Positions 35,801 through 44,455 of a DNA stretch of 64,000 nucleotides are shown one piece after another. How positions within the stretch are numbered: position 1 is the first letter of the stretch; each line of letters opens with the position of its first letter. The notes under the pieces are model-generated. The model had not been told where the DNA came from and made no database searches. It saw only the letters and a program-made list of their open reading frames with translations. Origin of the DNA: Lepidostoma basale (lineage: Eukaryota; Arthropoda; Insecta; Trichoptera; Lepidostomatidae); NCBI GenBank assembly GCA_022606425.2, contig JAHDVF020000221.1:496001-560000 (forward strand), given 5' to 3'. The translations under genes and the position numbers were made by a program.

Positions 35801-37368
35801 TTCATTATAAATTCCAAAACATAATTTAAAAAAGTATGTAACATATGTTTTCTACGAGTTTTATTATAGTTTATGGGATTTACATGTTTCGCTTTTCAAA
35901 GGGATTATCAAATTTAATTTTAAGAAAAAAAAAAAATCATAAATATATTGTATATAGAATTTCTAGAAGTTACAGAAATTCTTTAAGGAATGTTACAACC
36001 ATTGTAATCATAATTGAAAAATATAAATGCCCCAATAAATTGTGAAAAAAAAATACAGTGTCAGTTGGTAATAAAAAATATGGTAATGGTGATGTCTCTC
36101 ACTAAGGAATACTATATATTTTTTTGCAGAAAGCTTAAGAGCTCGTGCAATGGAAAAATGCAAATAGGTATAACGGTTTTTATTAGCTGATAATGAAACA
36201 AATATTGCGGCGATTAAAAACCTTCATGCATTTCTAATTGAAAATACAAAATTTGCTACCTATTTTGGGGTTAATTTAAAACCACTATGCAAATTTCCCG
36301 ATGACCAATTCGATGTAATAAAATTTAGAATATAATTTAAATTTTCACATTTAGATTCAATTAAATCAAAATAGAAATATACAATATTTTATTTGTATGA
36401 AACGATGGATCACAGTTTGTAACAGGATAAAAATGAAAATTTAAATTATCGTTTCTAATAACCGGTTTTATATTGCACTTTTGACTATTCGATCATAAAT
36501 ACTATTAATAATAAACGAGATTCTGAATGCGCGAAAATTATTAAATTGGTAAAAATGTATAATTGCCAACGTTAAAGACTTATCACATTATTAAAACATA
36601 ATAAAAAATCGCACCAAAAATGATGTCAAAATGCAATTAACGATAATCTAGTCGGTTACCACACGTCACAAGAAAACTATCTGATAAAAAAAGTACTCGT
36701 AATTTATTATATTACGATAGCAATATTGTTAAATGATTTGTTTTTACATAATACTAAAGGTACCAATAAATCTCTAATCATAAAATACTAATTATTAATA
36801 AGCATACTTAAAAATATATTAATTTTAATTATGATACGATTTATTTATGCTCCATCGAGGAAAATGTGTTAAAACTGTGGATTTTGTATTTCGGACCTTA
36901 AACCATTGCCAACAGTTGAAATGTTTATTTTATAATAAATTTGAATGCTTTTATAATAAAGGAAATAAATTGATAATTAAATTATTCCGAAAATTGTAAT
37001 AAAATCTTTTTTTTTTAATTAAAATATAATTTACACATCTATAAATAAAATAAAAAGATTATGTTATGAATGAACGCGTTGTTTTTAATTTACGAAAAGA
37101 CTTTTCTAAAATGAAAACACTAAAAACAAGTTTTTTCAAAAAGTTCTACTAGGATTCAATTATAATAAAAACAAAAACGTTATCGTTTCCGAGATAGGTT
37201 ATATTTACGTGGTTCGCATCGATTTCACAAAGAATTTAGGCGTGTCAGCGGAAAGTGGCTTCTTATATGGGCACTGGAGAACATTTTAAATCAACATTAC
37301 TCACTGAAATTTAACCTGCTGAATTGAAATTTGTAAAAATCCCGCAAATTCATCGACGGAAGAGACAT
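23807..37368 (-). CDS. PAP2/wunen-type phospholipid phosphatase, copy 2 (six coding exons)
   Basis: Coding exons: 37305-37368, 32919-33073, 30273-30499, 26990-27110, 25217-25393, 23807-23977; all GT-AG, 915 nt, 304 aa, TAA at 23807. Family role as for copy 1: removal of phosphate from lipid phosphates at the outer face of the plasma membrane. Motifs: KYVVGETRP (123-131), FPSGHTS with catalytic His 177, and TRITDHRHHWWD (222-233; Thr instead of the usual Ser). A GGFYCDDPAI loop follows membrane segment 1, and NCTPG gives a weakened N-glycosylation site. The cytosolic tail of 56 residues is longer than in copy 1 and rich in Ser/Asp. Exon 1 is the least certain: it was chosen because an ATG in the GC-rich 37.4-kb segment leads in the right phase to a strong GTGAGT donor; it gives MSLPSMNLRDFYKFQ. 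Introns span up to 4.2 kb and hold many repeats. Confidence 0.88.
24011..24194. repeat. Near-perfect fold-back repeat with a hammerhead-like core in each arm
   Basis: Left arm 24011-24080 and right arm 24117-24194 pair over ACTTTTAGTAATTTGTATTA and AAGCTCCGGCGGGAGC. It lies in the last intron of phosphatase copy 2, about 35 bp from the acceptor side of the final exon region. Right arm: CTGACGA + GCTCC-GGCG-GGAGC + AAAAC + TG + GTT. Left arm (minus): the same stem followed by an intact GAAAC but with CTGACGA replaced. Confidence 0.8.
24112..24143 (+). ncRNA. Hammerhead-ribozyme-like core (degenerate)
   Basis: CTGACGA (24112-24118) fits the invariant CUGANGA. Stem II is GCTCC/GGAGC with loop GGCG. 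AAAA stands where GAAA is required. C-TG-GTT then resembles a one-pair stem III and the cleavage triplet. One invariant base is wrong, so activity is unlikely. Confidence 0.4.
24212..24550 (+). mobile_element. LINE family B, 3' fragment
   Basis: The frame at 24225 reads MKTLRTIAGKILRDRVRNTR, DWYGHVQRKDTTRLPYIALH and RPRGRPPKRWKDSW, a LINE C-terminus, ending in AAGAAGAAGAAG at 24535-24548. Relatives: 27885, 33293, 44145 and 46125. It abuts the fold-back repeat on its left. Confidence 0.85.
25607..25854. mobile_element. 248-bp MITE, copy 2 (GAAGACTACAGGGG family)
   Basis: Inverted repeats as in 3277-3525 but the internal sequence is in the opposite orientation. The flanks share ATTT on both sides (25603-25606, 25855-25858), a possible 4-bp duplication. 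It sits in an intron of phosphatase copy 2, 214 bp from an exon. Confidence 0.85.
26075..26215 (+). repeat. Short interspersed repeat, family 3
   Basis: It contains the blocks CCCACCAAATCACCTTTC, CAACAATGTTCCCATCAGAC and GAACCTCTGTAAGCCAGAA seen again at 43085, 46003, 47750, 53030 and 58918. The most complete copy, at 58918, ends in a B-box-like GATCCGAGTCC, so it may be a tRNA-derived SINE. Confidence 0.55.
26287..26640 (-). mobile_element. CR1/jockey-like LINE C-terminus (family G)
   Basis: The minus frame 26301-26594 reads KYETLKIVHRMTMEKTTDSI, RHRTRNCDRYHLPI and ILNNGLKLYNELP. The R...R...LYN-x-LP layout is the end of CR1/jockey polymerase proteins. It is intact for 97 codons but 5'-truncated, and nested in the hAT-like element. 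Confidence 0.65.
27111..27884. other. Intron of phosphatase copy 2, no feature seen
   Basis: AT-rich sequence with only a short GA run near 27441. No exon or repeat with defined ends was recognised. Confidence 0.3.
27885..27968 (+). mobile_element. LINE family B, last 80 bp
   Basis: GGAAGCTGGGAATCCACCTC and GACTACATAGGTCTACAGCA match the 3' end of the copy at 24212-24550, with the AAGAAGAAGAAA tail. Confidence 0.7.
28548..28785 (+). mobile_element. LINE family A, 3' fragment
   Basis: SVSGKRRRGRPSKALHDQIN is readable, followed by the VCQDRVVW-like end and the GGTTAGTTATTTATTTA tail. It is most like the copy in 53600-54105 (shared ACAAGCAGTGTGAGTGGAAA block). Confidence 0.8.
29740..30200. other. 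GC-richer intronic stretch of unknown nature
   Basis: Just downstream of phosphatase copy 2 exon 3. The plus strand is open for 85 codons (29923-30180: MTTGFTTSVIVNRERTNGEF start) and the minus strand for 73. No family recognised on either strand; no inverted repeats. It could be an unrecognised transposon or an alternative exon. Confidence 0.25.
31500..32170 (-). mobile_element. Decayed LINE fragment
   Basis: On the minus strand broken frames read HIRNRMGNTRGSFNVTS and LRRVWILRAKRLTSN, in the order found at RTE-type LINE ends. Many stops. In the first intron region of phosphatase copy 2. Confidence 0.4.
32231..32420 (+). mobile_element. tRNA-derived SINE, family 1, copy 1
   Basis: A box TGGTCTAGGAG and B box GGTTCAAGCCTGG, about 45 nt apart, then the common body TCATAATAATGAGCTATTTT and a poly-A tail. 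Sits in an intron of phosphatase copy 2. Confidence 0.85.
33158..33215 (+). repeat. 60-bp interspersed motif (GGTTCTTGGGATG family), copy 1
   Basis: GGTTCTTGGGATGCAACTTG...GGTAGTTTCCCGTTGG is repeated at 44006-44060 and, inverted, at 38012-38068. It looks like a fixed part of a larger element whose ends I cannot define. Confidence 0.6.
33293..33590 (+). mobile_element. LINE family B, 3' fragment
   Basis: Nearly the same as 24212-24550 (AAGACACTGAGGATGATAGC, GGACTGGTACGGTCATGTTC) with an internal deletion of about 20 bp and the AAGAAGAAGA tail. Confidence 0.85.
33598..34025 (+). mobile_element. LINE family A, 3' fragment (diverged)
   Basis: GAAGTGAAGCGTGGAACC, GAAAGGATCGCTGCGTTGG and the GGGAAACGGTATGATTATT end are recognisable. 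Many substitutions; older than most copies. Confidence 0.75.
34636..35043. mobile_element. pogo/Tc1-like MITE, 408 bp, TA target site
   Basis: Ends CGGTAGACGTTCTCTTAACC and complement of CAGTAGACGCTCTCTTAACC form inverted repeats of about 23 bp, flanked by TA (34634-34635, 35044-35045). CAGTAG... ends with TA fit pogo-type elements. No transposase. Confidence 0.8.
35100..35310. other. GC-richer segment of unknown nature
   Basis: Two plus frames are open for 74-82 codons across it, but neither resembles a family I know. Composition stands out in the long first intron of phosphatase copy 2. Confidence 0.2.
35840..36010 (-). repeat. Fold-back-family remnant with hammerhead-like relic
   Basis: On the minus strand 35881-35912 reads TTGATAA-TCCCTTTGAAAAGC-GAAAC-AT-GTA. 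It is a diverged version of the core at 41318-41348, with CTACGAGTTTTATTATAG-type flank. The cleavage triplet is GTA instead of GTC. Confidence 0.4.
36011..37304. other. First intron of phosphatase copy 2, no feature seen
   Basis: Very AT-rich, no exon or named repeat recognised. Confidence 0.3.
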
Positions 37369-37560
37369 CGCGCACTTCCCGGCGATTGACAGACTAAAGG
37401 CGAGATTGAGATATCCGTCGATAGAGGCGCTAGAGTCGAAATTTTCACGGCCGCCATGACGTCACGGAGCTGTGACGTATTTTCTTGGCTATATGCGTCA
37501 GATGGGTATCCAGTTTAGCTTGTAGCGATGTCCTTACGAAGGAAAAATCCCCATTAAATG
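37369..37560 (-). promoter_or_regulatory. GC-rich probable promoter of phosphatase copy 2 with CRE
   Basis: A compact GC-rich segment in AT-rich DNA. It contains a perfect CRE palindrome TGACGTCA at 37457-37464, overlapping a GCCAT (YY1/pho-type) motif, and a second half-site TGACGT at 37473-37478. Transcription on the minus strand would start between the CRE and the ATG at 37368. An ATG at 37457 would open a 31-codon frame overlapping the main start, but it lies inside the CRE and so is probably not transcribed. Confidence 0.55.
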
Positions 37561-37825
37561 AAACACGAGATTAAAAAATCATATTTTATTATTATTATTA
37601 TTAACAGTAATATTTTATATTGAAATTAAAAATATTGGTTTTTCGTTTTTTAAAATTAGAAATCTATATTGAATGTATTCTGAAATAATATTGAATGTAT
37701 TGAACTCAATTTCTTATTTGACATATTATAGCAGGTTGCTAACAATAATGATTTCAAATATATTAATTTAATCTACGCCCTCAGGTATTTGATAACGAAA
37801 TTCAATTAACGGCTTTCATGAGTGA

Positions 37826-37990
37826 CAACGGTTACGATTGCCACACCAAAGGTCCCGAACATCGACTATGACAGAATGAATAAAAAATCACGCTCTTTGG
37901 TCTGGTAGAATTCACGTGAAAATAAAAATGGCGATACACTAGTTACCTATCACGTGTCATGAGAGGCAATAGATAAAAAAACTGTATACA
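37826..37990 (+). mobile_element. tRNA-derived SINE, family 2 (diverged)
   Basis: AAAGGTCCCGAACATCGAC corresponds to the B-box region and CCTATCACGTGTCATGAGAG to the body of the family; the tail TGTATACAGTTGGGTTCAAA matches the copy at 54985. Confidence 0.65.
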
Positions 37991-38011
37991 GTTGGGTTCA
38001 AATTGTATACG

Positions 38012-38068
38012 AAAATGCGGAAAGCAACGGGAAACTACCACATTAAAGTCCCAAGAACCAGCAAAATA
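38012..38068 (-). repeat. 60-bp interspersed motif, inverted copy
   Basis: Minus strand GGTTCTTGGGAC...AATGTGGTAGTTTCCCGTTG, same as 33158-33215. It follows directly after the SINE family 2 copy. Confidence 0.6.
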
Positions 38069-38788
38069 AATCCCTAGATACACATACATATACATATTGA
38101 TATTAAAAACAGTTAAAAAGAGCTCATTATACCCACTGTTCTTTAGCATTGTAATCTTTCTGAATACATTACCTTTCAGTTGACAATTTATTTTGACATT
38201 TTTAAACAGGGAATTATTTTATAGTCTGGGTAATTTCAGGACTGGGGTGATTTTAAAATTCGTACTAACATCCCTATTTGCAGGTACTCTCATTACCGGT
38301 GAGTCCGAATGGACATCTTTTTTTCACAATGTAAACTACAATTTGATTCAATTATGTCTAATGATGATGTGGTACAACCGAACTCGGCGCGTCCAAGCAA
38401 CATATGTACACAATATACACCAAAATATATACATTATTCCAATAGACAAATAGTCATACATTATTTTTCGTACTTGGATAAATACGTAATTAGGGACATT
38501 TAAAATACTAGCTATGTAAAGAACCTAGTGCTTATATCACGCGAATGCGCAATTCGTAATGCTTGGAGTACTTTTAATTTTATTTGTTCTGTAAATACAT
38601 AGTTAGTACGCCACCAGTGTTTTTTAACGTACCTAACTTTTAATACGTAAATTCGAATCGTGTTAAATAATCGATACGCTAAATGAATGTGGAGAAGGTG
38701 AGAAATGTGTGGATATAAAAGTATTTTCGTAATTGTTATTTAAAAAAAAACAGCGAGTGACTTTGCAAGGCTAGAGTTTATCACGGCA

Positions 38789-39295
38789 CAAGGTATATAG
38801 AATAATATGGTAAGATATTGCGCACGTAGCATGCTATCCCTTTCTAATAATTTGCTGTCAAGTGACGTCATGTGGTGAACTCGAAATCGAAACGAAACTA
38901 TAAACAAACCTAAATAACTATAAACAAGCTAAATCAAATGGAGTTGATTTGCCATATCCAGTTAAAAATCTTTTTTATCGATGTAAAATGTTTTTCAAAA
39001 TAAGAACAATGAACTTAAAGCTCATTGAAGATGCTAACTCTAAAAAAAGAAAAATAAAAAAAACAATAACTTAAATAAAGAAAACGATTTGTCATAATTT
39101 ATTTAATACAATTACAAAAACTTCTTTTAATTAGACGTAATAAATAAACAAAGAAAAATTCCATACCCAATGTATAAATATATACTCAACTCATACTACA
39201 CAACCTAATGCTTGGGTCTCCACGTGACGTAGCTGCGCAGTAGATGTCAAAAATAAAACGCGGAATATCTTACCATATTTATTCTATATACCTTG
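38789..39295. mobile_element. 507-bp non-autonomous transposon with 9-bp target duplication
   Basis: Inverted repeats of about 37 bp start CAAGGTATATAGAATAA and continue through ATGGTAAGATATT. The perfect duplication ATCACGGCA lies at 38780-38788 and 39296-39304. A 9-bp duplication with long inverted repeats points to a Mutator-like element. No coding sequence inside. Confidence 0.88.
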
Positions 39296-39334
39296 ATCAC
39301 GGCACAAGTGATATGCAAATTATTCAGGTCATAT

Positions 39335-39525
39335 TATTTCACACTAAAGGTTCCGGATTGGATTCCCGGCGATGGCAATGTGATTGTCACACTCTCTTTG
39401 TAGAATTCAGATGACAATAAAATGGTGATAGATTAGCTATCTATCACATGTCACGAGAATCAATATAAATATCTAAAAATAAATACAGTAATTGGGATCA
39501 AACGACCTGTTGTGTAAAAAAAATA
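39335..39525 (+). mobile_element. tRNA-derived SINE, family 2
   Basis: B box GATTGGATTCCCGG, body AATAAAATGGTGATAGATTA and end CAAACGACCTGTTGTGTA as in the copy at 54985-55195. The A-box part is weak. Confidence 0.75.
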
Positions 39526-40204
39526 CTCCTTACTCAATTTACAATCGTTCAAAAAAAAAACTGTCCACTTACGATGTTCCGAAAGGGTTAAGAATATTGT
39601 CAATATCATTCTCAAAGTAACTAAATTTTTAATAATAACTGCAATTATTACGTAACACTTTATCTTTTTAACACATATTCACGGCAATAATAAGATTATT
39701 AATTGGCAAGTTTAAATAATAATAATAGTTCGGTATCTATTTGGCAAAAGGTCCCAACTGCTTTTTAATGAATTTTACAGGAGAGCAAAAATAAGATTTT
39801 TACATTATTTTGATTAGTTATACAAATGTTATTTGTGTTCCAAATTGTTTATTTCAAATGTCAATTTACGTAACACAACGTTATCTACAAGATATATCAG
39901 TAACTAAATGACTTTTTTTGCATATACTCGTAGGTATTTAAAAAAAAATACGGGTTGAATGCAATTGTACATAAAAAATGTAATAAAAAATAAAGTACAG
40001 CTCTAACGTTTTGTCAAAACATAAAGTGTGCAAAATTAATACTGATGGTATATTCAACTCAGTTTCTCAAAAAAATGCATCTGGGACCTTTTGCCAAATA
40101 AGTACCGAGTTGAAAAGTTGGTCTGTAATCTGTGAAATTCTTAAATATGGCGAAATAACTAGCATTTATACATTCTACATTCATAAAAAAAAATATGCAG
40201 GTAA

Positions 40205-40370
40205 ACGCTGTTTTTTTTTTTCACCTTTGAGTTTATTTTTCTCGTAATGTTTAGATGGTTTTACACCTTCATAAAAAAATAAACCGTAAAGTGGAAAAAC
40301 AGTGTTTTATTTCATAAAAAATCATTATGGAATTTCACAGTGTAAACGCCATATGTTTTTATCAAAAAAT
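40205..40370. repeat. Fold-back repeat related to 19441-19610
   Basis: TTTTTCACCTTTGAGTTTAT and its loose complement AATAAACCGTAAAGTGGAAA form arms; the downstream block CATTATGGAATT..CACAGTGT is shared with 19615-19635. No hammerhead core remains. Confidence 0.5.
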
Positions 40371-40764
40371 TAATTAATCCAATCGAAAGACTATCGTATG
40401 ACTTTTTTTATATATTATTAATTGAATAAACTTTTTGCTCCATTTGAGAAATTAAAAAAAATGTATTCGCACTTTAAACTCTTTATATAAATCATTTTTT
40501 CCCTGATTAGAACGTCGATGACTGCAAATCAGGCTGTGCTAACAAGACGCAAACACAATATTTTTGTAGAACATTGAATTACCAGATACATGGGTATTTT
40601 TTCTACCACATACATCTAAACAGCGTACATGGAAAAAAAAACGTGAAAAATATTATTTCAACCACTTTTTACTGCCGACGGTCGATATTGTCCGCAAGTA
40701 ATTACGTACAAAATAAAATACAATTAGACAGCCATTACACTTGAGTCATTCCACTTAGAACACT

Positions 40765-40960
40765 CTTCTTCTTCTTTCTCCGTTTCCTCATTACTGAGGC
40801 TCCTCATAACTGTCCGTGGCTAAAACAAAACGCCTTCAATCCTCACTGTTCTCCGCAGTCCGCACCATCTAGTAGAGGTTTCCTCCGGTCATCTCCTTTA
40901 TCTGGTAACACCATTGCGCAGGAGATCTGCCTCTATTCGTCTTTTATGTATTTTGTAAAT
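40765..40960 (-). mobile_element. LINE 3' fragment
   Basis: Minus-strand broken frame with GGNLY-, TAENSEDWRRF- and EEP-type remnants, ending in an AAGAAGAAG tail at 40766. The layout fits the last part of an RTE-type LINE. Confidence 0.45.
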
Positions 40961-41093
40961 TTATTGATAGCACTAGTCAATTATAAGCTAAATAATGACC
41001 CATATTGCTTTTAAAATATATTTCTTGAACAATGATGTAATGCTTCATATTTAAAATATGAATACGAATAACAACGTTTGTTTTCTAGAAGTT

Positions 41094-41118
41094 TTTCGCC
41101 TTGCTAAGGCAATATCAG
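41094..41118 (-). ncRNA. Hammerhead-like relic
   Basis: Minus strand CTGATAT-TGCC-TTAGCAA-GGC-GAAAA. The stem and GAAA are kept, CTGANGA has two changes, and the cleavage triplet is lost. Next to the fold-back at 41264. Confidence 0.3.
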
Positions 41119-41263
41119 ATGTAGCGAGAATCAAACGCGTTGCTGTTTATATATCCGACCGAATGGAGAAGAATAAGGCACTCAAGGTAAATGACATTGT
41201 TGTTATTACACACAATGTATTACCTGGAAATAATTAAAGTATTTCATGACTACATAATATAAT

Positions 41264-41395
41264 AAATACGAATGAAAACGTCAGTTTTCTAGAAGTTTTA
41301 TTATATCTTATGGGAATGACATGTTTCGCCCTTCTAAGGCATTATCAAATATTTTACAACAGAATTCTAGAAAACTGACGTTTTCGTTCGTATTA
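41264..41395. repeat. Fold-back repeat with well-preserved hammerhead-like core
   Basis: Arms TACGAATGAAAACGTCAGTT and complement (41365-41395) pair perfectly over more than 25 bp through TTCTAGAA. On the minus strand, 41348-41318 reads TTGATAA, stem GCC/GGC with loop TTAGAAG, GAAAC, AT, GTC. Two invariant positions of CTGANGA differ. Confidence 0.7.
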
Positions 41396-42076
41396 ATTAT
41401 TTAATGTGGAGTTTTACATCATTGTCAAGAAACAATAAATAAAAAAAACTACATAATATGTTTACAATGCATACGTAGTTAAATAAAACTATTATTTTGA
41501 AATTACGTATGGTACCTTTATCAGAAAGGTGGTAGATCAAAAATATAGTGCGTCTTGGAAAAGCATGTTTCTTGCCATGATTACTGTGTACACGTGGTCT
41601 TTGATAAAGGACATTTGTTTTTTTAAATATAATATAAAGAAAATATTTACCGTTTATGCATTTTATGTAACACGTTGTTTATTCAGATGGAACATTTCCT
41701 ATGAATCCAATAATACTGGACGACCCCGGTATACAAAGAACTATATTTGAAGGCCATACATGAAAAATCTCACTATCAACACAAGGAAACCAGTTTGAGT
41801 GGACACCTTACGTGGAGTATTGACAACATGTTATAATAATGTTTTTTGGTTTAAATATCGAAATGTTTTAGGTTATATTAAATATATTTTTCTAGTATAT
41901 TTCTCAAATCACTTTTACACGGAAAATAATATCAAATAGCAGAACGGTCCATAGATTTAGATTTCCGGATTGGGAGTGATTTGCTTTACTGGTGGGAGTT
42001 TAACACATAAAAACACTGTTCGCAATATTTTTCAAAGTGGTGTTAAATTTAACAAAATTAAATACGATTATAAAAC

Positions 42077-42260
42077 CGGGTGGTGGTCTAGGGGATAGAA
42101 CGCTTGGCTCCTGATCCAGGGGGCATGGGTTCAAGCCTGGACACGACCAGGTTCCTTCTTCATAATAATGAGCTATTTTCTGCTCACATTGAAGATTGTA
42201 AAATAAATTCTAATATCATTGATATAAATCCTTGATGTTAGTCTTTTTAAAAAAAAAATA
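42077..42260 (+). mobile_element. tRNA-derived SINE, family 1, copy with target duplication
   Basis: A box TGGTCTAGGGG, B box GGTTCAAGCCTGG, poly-A tail. The flanks carry the perfect duplication AATACGATTATA (42061-42072, 42258-42269). The perfect duplication marks a recent L1-type-endonuclease insertion. Confidence 0.92.
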
Positions 42261-42269
42261 CGATTATAC

Positions 42270-42750
42270 AACAACAAACCATCACGCAGTTTCCCTGCAG
42301 GGGTGCAGAGAGAATGGACCGCCACACTACTCTATCCTGACATACATCTCTAGCTTCCTCCACATTCATACATCGAGTCATACACGCACGTCGATTTTTC
42401 CGACTTCTGACATGACCAACTTTTAATATTTGATTAATTTTGTCATGCCATGTTTTCCTCGGTCTACCTCGACTCCTTACTCCATTTACATCGTTAACGT
42501 ATACTTTTTTAACCATTCTTTCTTCACCCATGCGCTCCATATGTCCGAACCAACGCAGCAATCCTTTCATAATTTTGTTCATAATACCTTATTTCGCTCT
42601 ACATTCCTTCCTAATATCAGCATTTGAGATTCTGTCGTACATCGTTCTACTTTATACGTCTTAGGGACCTCATCTCTACCGCATTTATTCTGCGCTCATC
42701 TTTCTTCTGCCAGTTCCATGCTTCACTTCCACACATAAGGGTTGGGAATA
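42270..42750 (-). mobile_element. LINE family A, 3' fragment
   Basis: Minus strand: [38 protein letters not shown] and [27 protein letters not shown] tail at the 3' end directly abuts the SINE's target duplication. Confidence 0.9.
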
Positions 42751-43084
42751 GTTTAACGTTTCATTTGTGAATTAAAATCGTAAAAAAAACACGCGATGTA
42801 AGTAAAAATAAAAATGAGAATGTGGAAAACAAAAGCGATATGAAAAAATCAAAATGATTCGAAAGATCGTTTAGGCCTTATTAACGAATGGGTCTTGACG
42901 AATGAGAAATTGTACAAAAATAAAAGTAAACGATAATGAAATACGCAGGGATAACAAGGAAAATATTATACAATTTAATTAATACGCAATTCCAAGAGTT
43001 AGCAGTCAATTGCATATTAATTATTTTACAGTCAAACAAGTTTTCTATAGTTTTTAATAATCGGACTTGGACTTGGATCTTCTG

Positions 43085-43170
43085 GCTCATAGAGGTTAAG
43101 CTCTAATGGATATTCCTCTTACGTCTGTTGGAAACATTTATGGAAATGTGATTTGGGGGTTATTTTATAC
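43085..43170 (-). repeat. Short interspersed repeat, family 3
   Basis: Minus strand matches CCCAAATCACATTTCC...AGACGTAAGAGGAATA and AGCTTAACCTCTATGAGCCAGAAG. Confidence 0.55.
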
Positions 43171-43339
43171 GGGGGCTGAGCGTGTTTCTTTTCATGTTTT
43201 AATATTGTACTATTCTCCTTCTTAGATACAACTTCCTAGAAATGATCACAGAGTATAATAATTTGTAAGAAAGCATTAATGTTGTTAGTTGAAATATCTT
43301 AGTAGACGTGCATAATTAACTTTACAAAATATATTTAGT

Positions 43340-43430
43340 TTAATTCCACTAGACCGGTTTCGGCAGCTCGCTGCCATGTTTTGGTGAAGATGGTAGCGAG
43401 CTGCCAAAATTCGTCAAAGCCATAAAATCA
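43340..43430. repeat. Paired hammerhead-like cores, head to head
   Basis: Plus strand 43384-43415: GTGAAGA, stem TGGTAG/CTGCCA with loop CGAG, AAA, TTC-GTC. Minus strand 43380-43351: stem GGCAG/CTGCC, loop CGAG, then GAAAC-CG-GTC intact. Each half keeps what the other has lost, as expected for decayed copies of one functional core. Confidence 0.6.
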
Positions 43431-43524
43431 AATCTAATTCAATAAAACTAATGATTTTTTTATTATTATTTATATGAAAACATGATTTTATTGCTGATAC
43501 AAGCATAACTGATTCTAATTGTTA

Positions 43525-43965
43525 CTAACTAATTAACCATCACGCCGTCTCCCCGAAGGGGTAGGCAGAAAGAATGGACTGCTACACTTTTCTTTCTTGA
43601 TATATTTCTCTCGATTCCTCAACATTCATACATCGTGTCATGCACGCGCGTCGATTTCTCTGACTCCTCACGTGGCCGACATTCAATATTTGATTTATTT
43701 GGTCGTGCCACGTTTTCCTAGATCTTCCTCTATTTCTAGTTCTATTAACATCTTTAACATATACTTTTTTAACCATTCTTTCTTCATTCATTCTTTCCAT
43801 GTGTCCAAACCATCTTAATGATCCTTTCATTATTTTGCTCATAATACCATCATTCGCACCGCATTCTCTTCTTATATAATATTTTCATTCGATACTCTAT
43901 CATACACAGAGTATCACACATTCGTCTAAGAGATCTCATTTCTACATGTATCTTTGATTTTTTCA
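43525..43965 (-). mobile_element. LINE family A, 3' fragment
   Basis: Minus strand [20 protein letters not shown] and RNRGRSRKTWHDQINQIL. AACTAACTAATTAACC tail at 43525. Confidence 0.9.
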
Positions 43966-44005
43966 ATCCTAAGGATTGATTTGCAGCGAAGCCTATTATT
44001 TTTTT

Positions 44006-44060
44006 GCTGGTTCTTGGGATGTCACTTGGGCCTTTAATGTGGTAGTTTCCCGTTGATTTC
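44006..44060 (+). repeat. 60-bp interspersed motif, copy
   Basis: GGTTCTTGGGATGTCACTTG through GGTAGTTTCCCGTTG; see 33158-33215. Confidence 0.6.
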
Positions 44061-44144
44061 TATATATATAATAGTTTTTATCTATAAACATAATACATTC
44101 ACATTTTTTAGTATGAATGGTATATTTAGTTAAATATTAATGAA

Positions 44145-44455
44145 AAATTAAGGTCCTAAGATCAATTACTGGAAAAATCCTCCGAGATCGTGTCCGCAAC
44201 GTAGACATAAGAAAAACTTGCGAAACAGAGGATATCGTTCAGTGGAGTAGATCCAGAAGAAGATACTGGAGGGACCATGTAGCCCGAATGGATGGTGACA
44301 GACTTGCATATAAAGCCGCCTATGAAATCCCCTCCGGACACCGCCTACCTACGCCTAAGAGATGGAGGGACAGCTGGATCTCATCATCCGACGAGACATG
44401 ATTTTTGTGTTACAGATCGCCAGATCTATTAAAAGAAAAAGAAGAAGAAGAAGAA
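44145..44455 (+). mobile_element. LINE family B relative, 3' fragment
   Basis: Frame reads ITGKILRDRVRNVDIRKTCE, EDIVQWSRSRRRYWRDHVAR and LPTPKRWRDSW, with GAAGAAGAAGAAG tail. Diverged from the 24212 copy. Confidence 0.8.

Noticed and set aside
37455..37457. ATG at 37457 (minus) as start of phosphatase copy 2
   Set aside because: It opens a 31-codon frame ending in TGA, lies in the CRE, and is out of frame with exon 2.
42077..42160. Possible tRNA gene (A and B boxes present)
   Set aside because: The sequence does not fold as a full cloverleaf, is followed by a common body and poly-A, and occurs four times: it is a SINE head.
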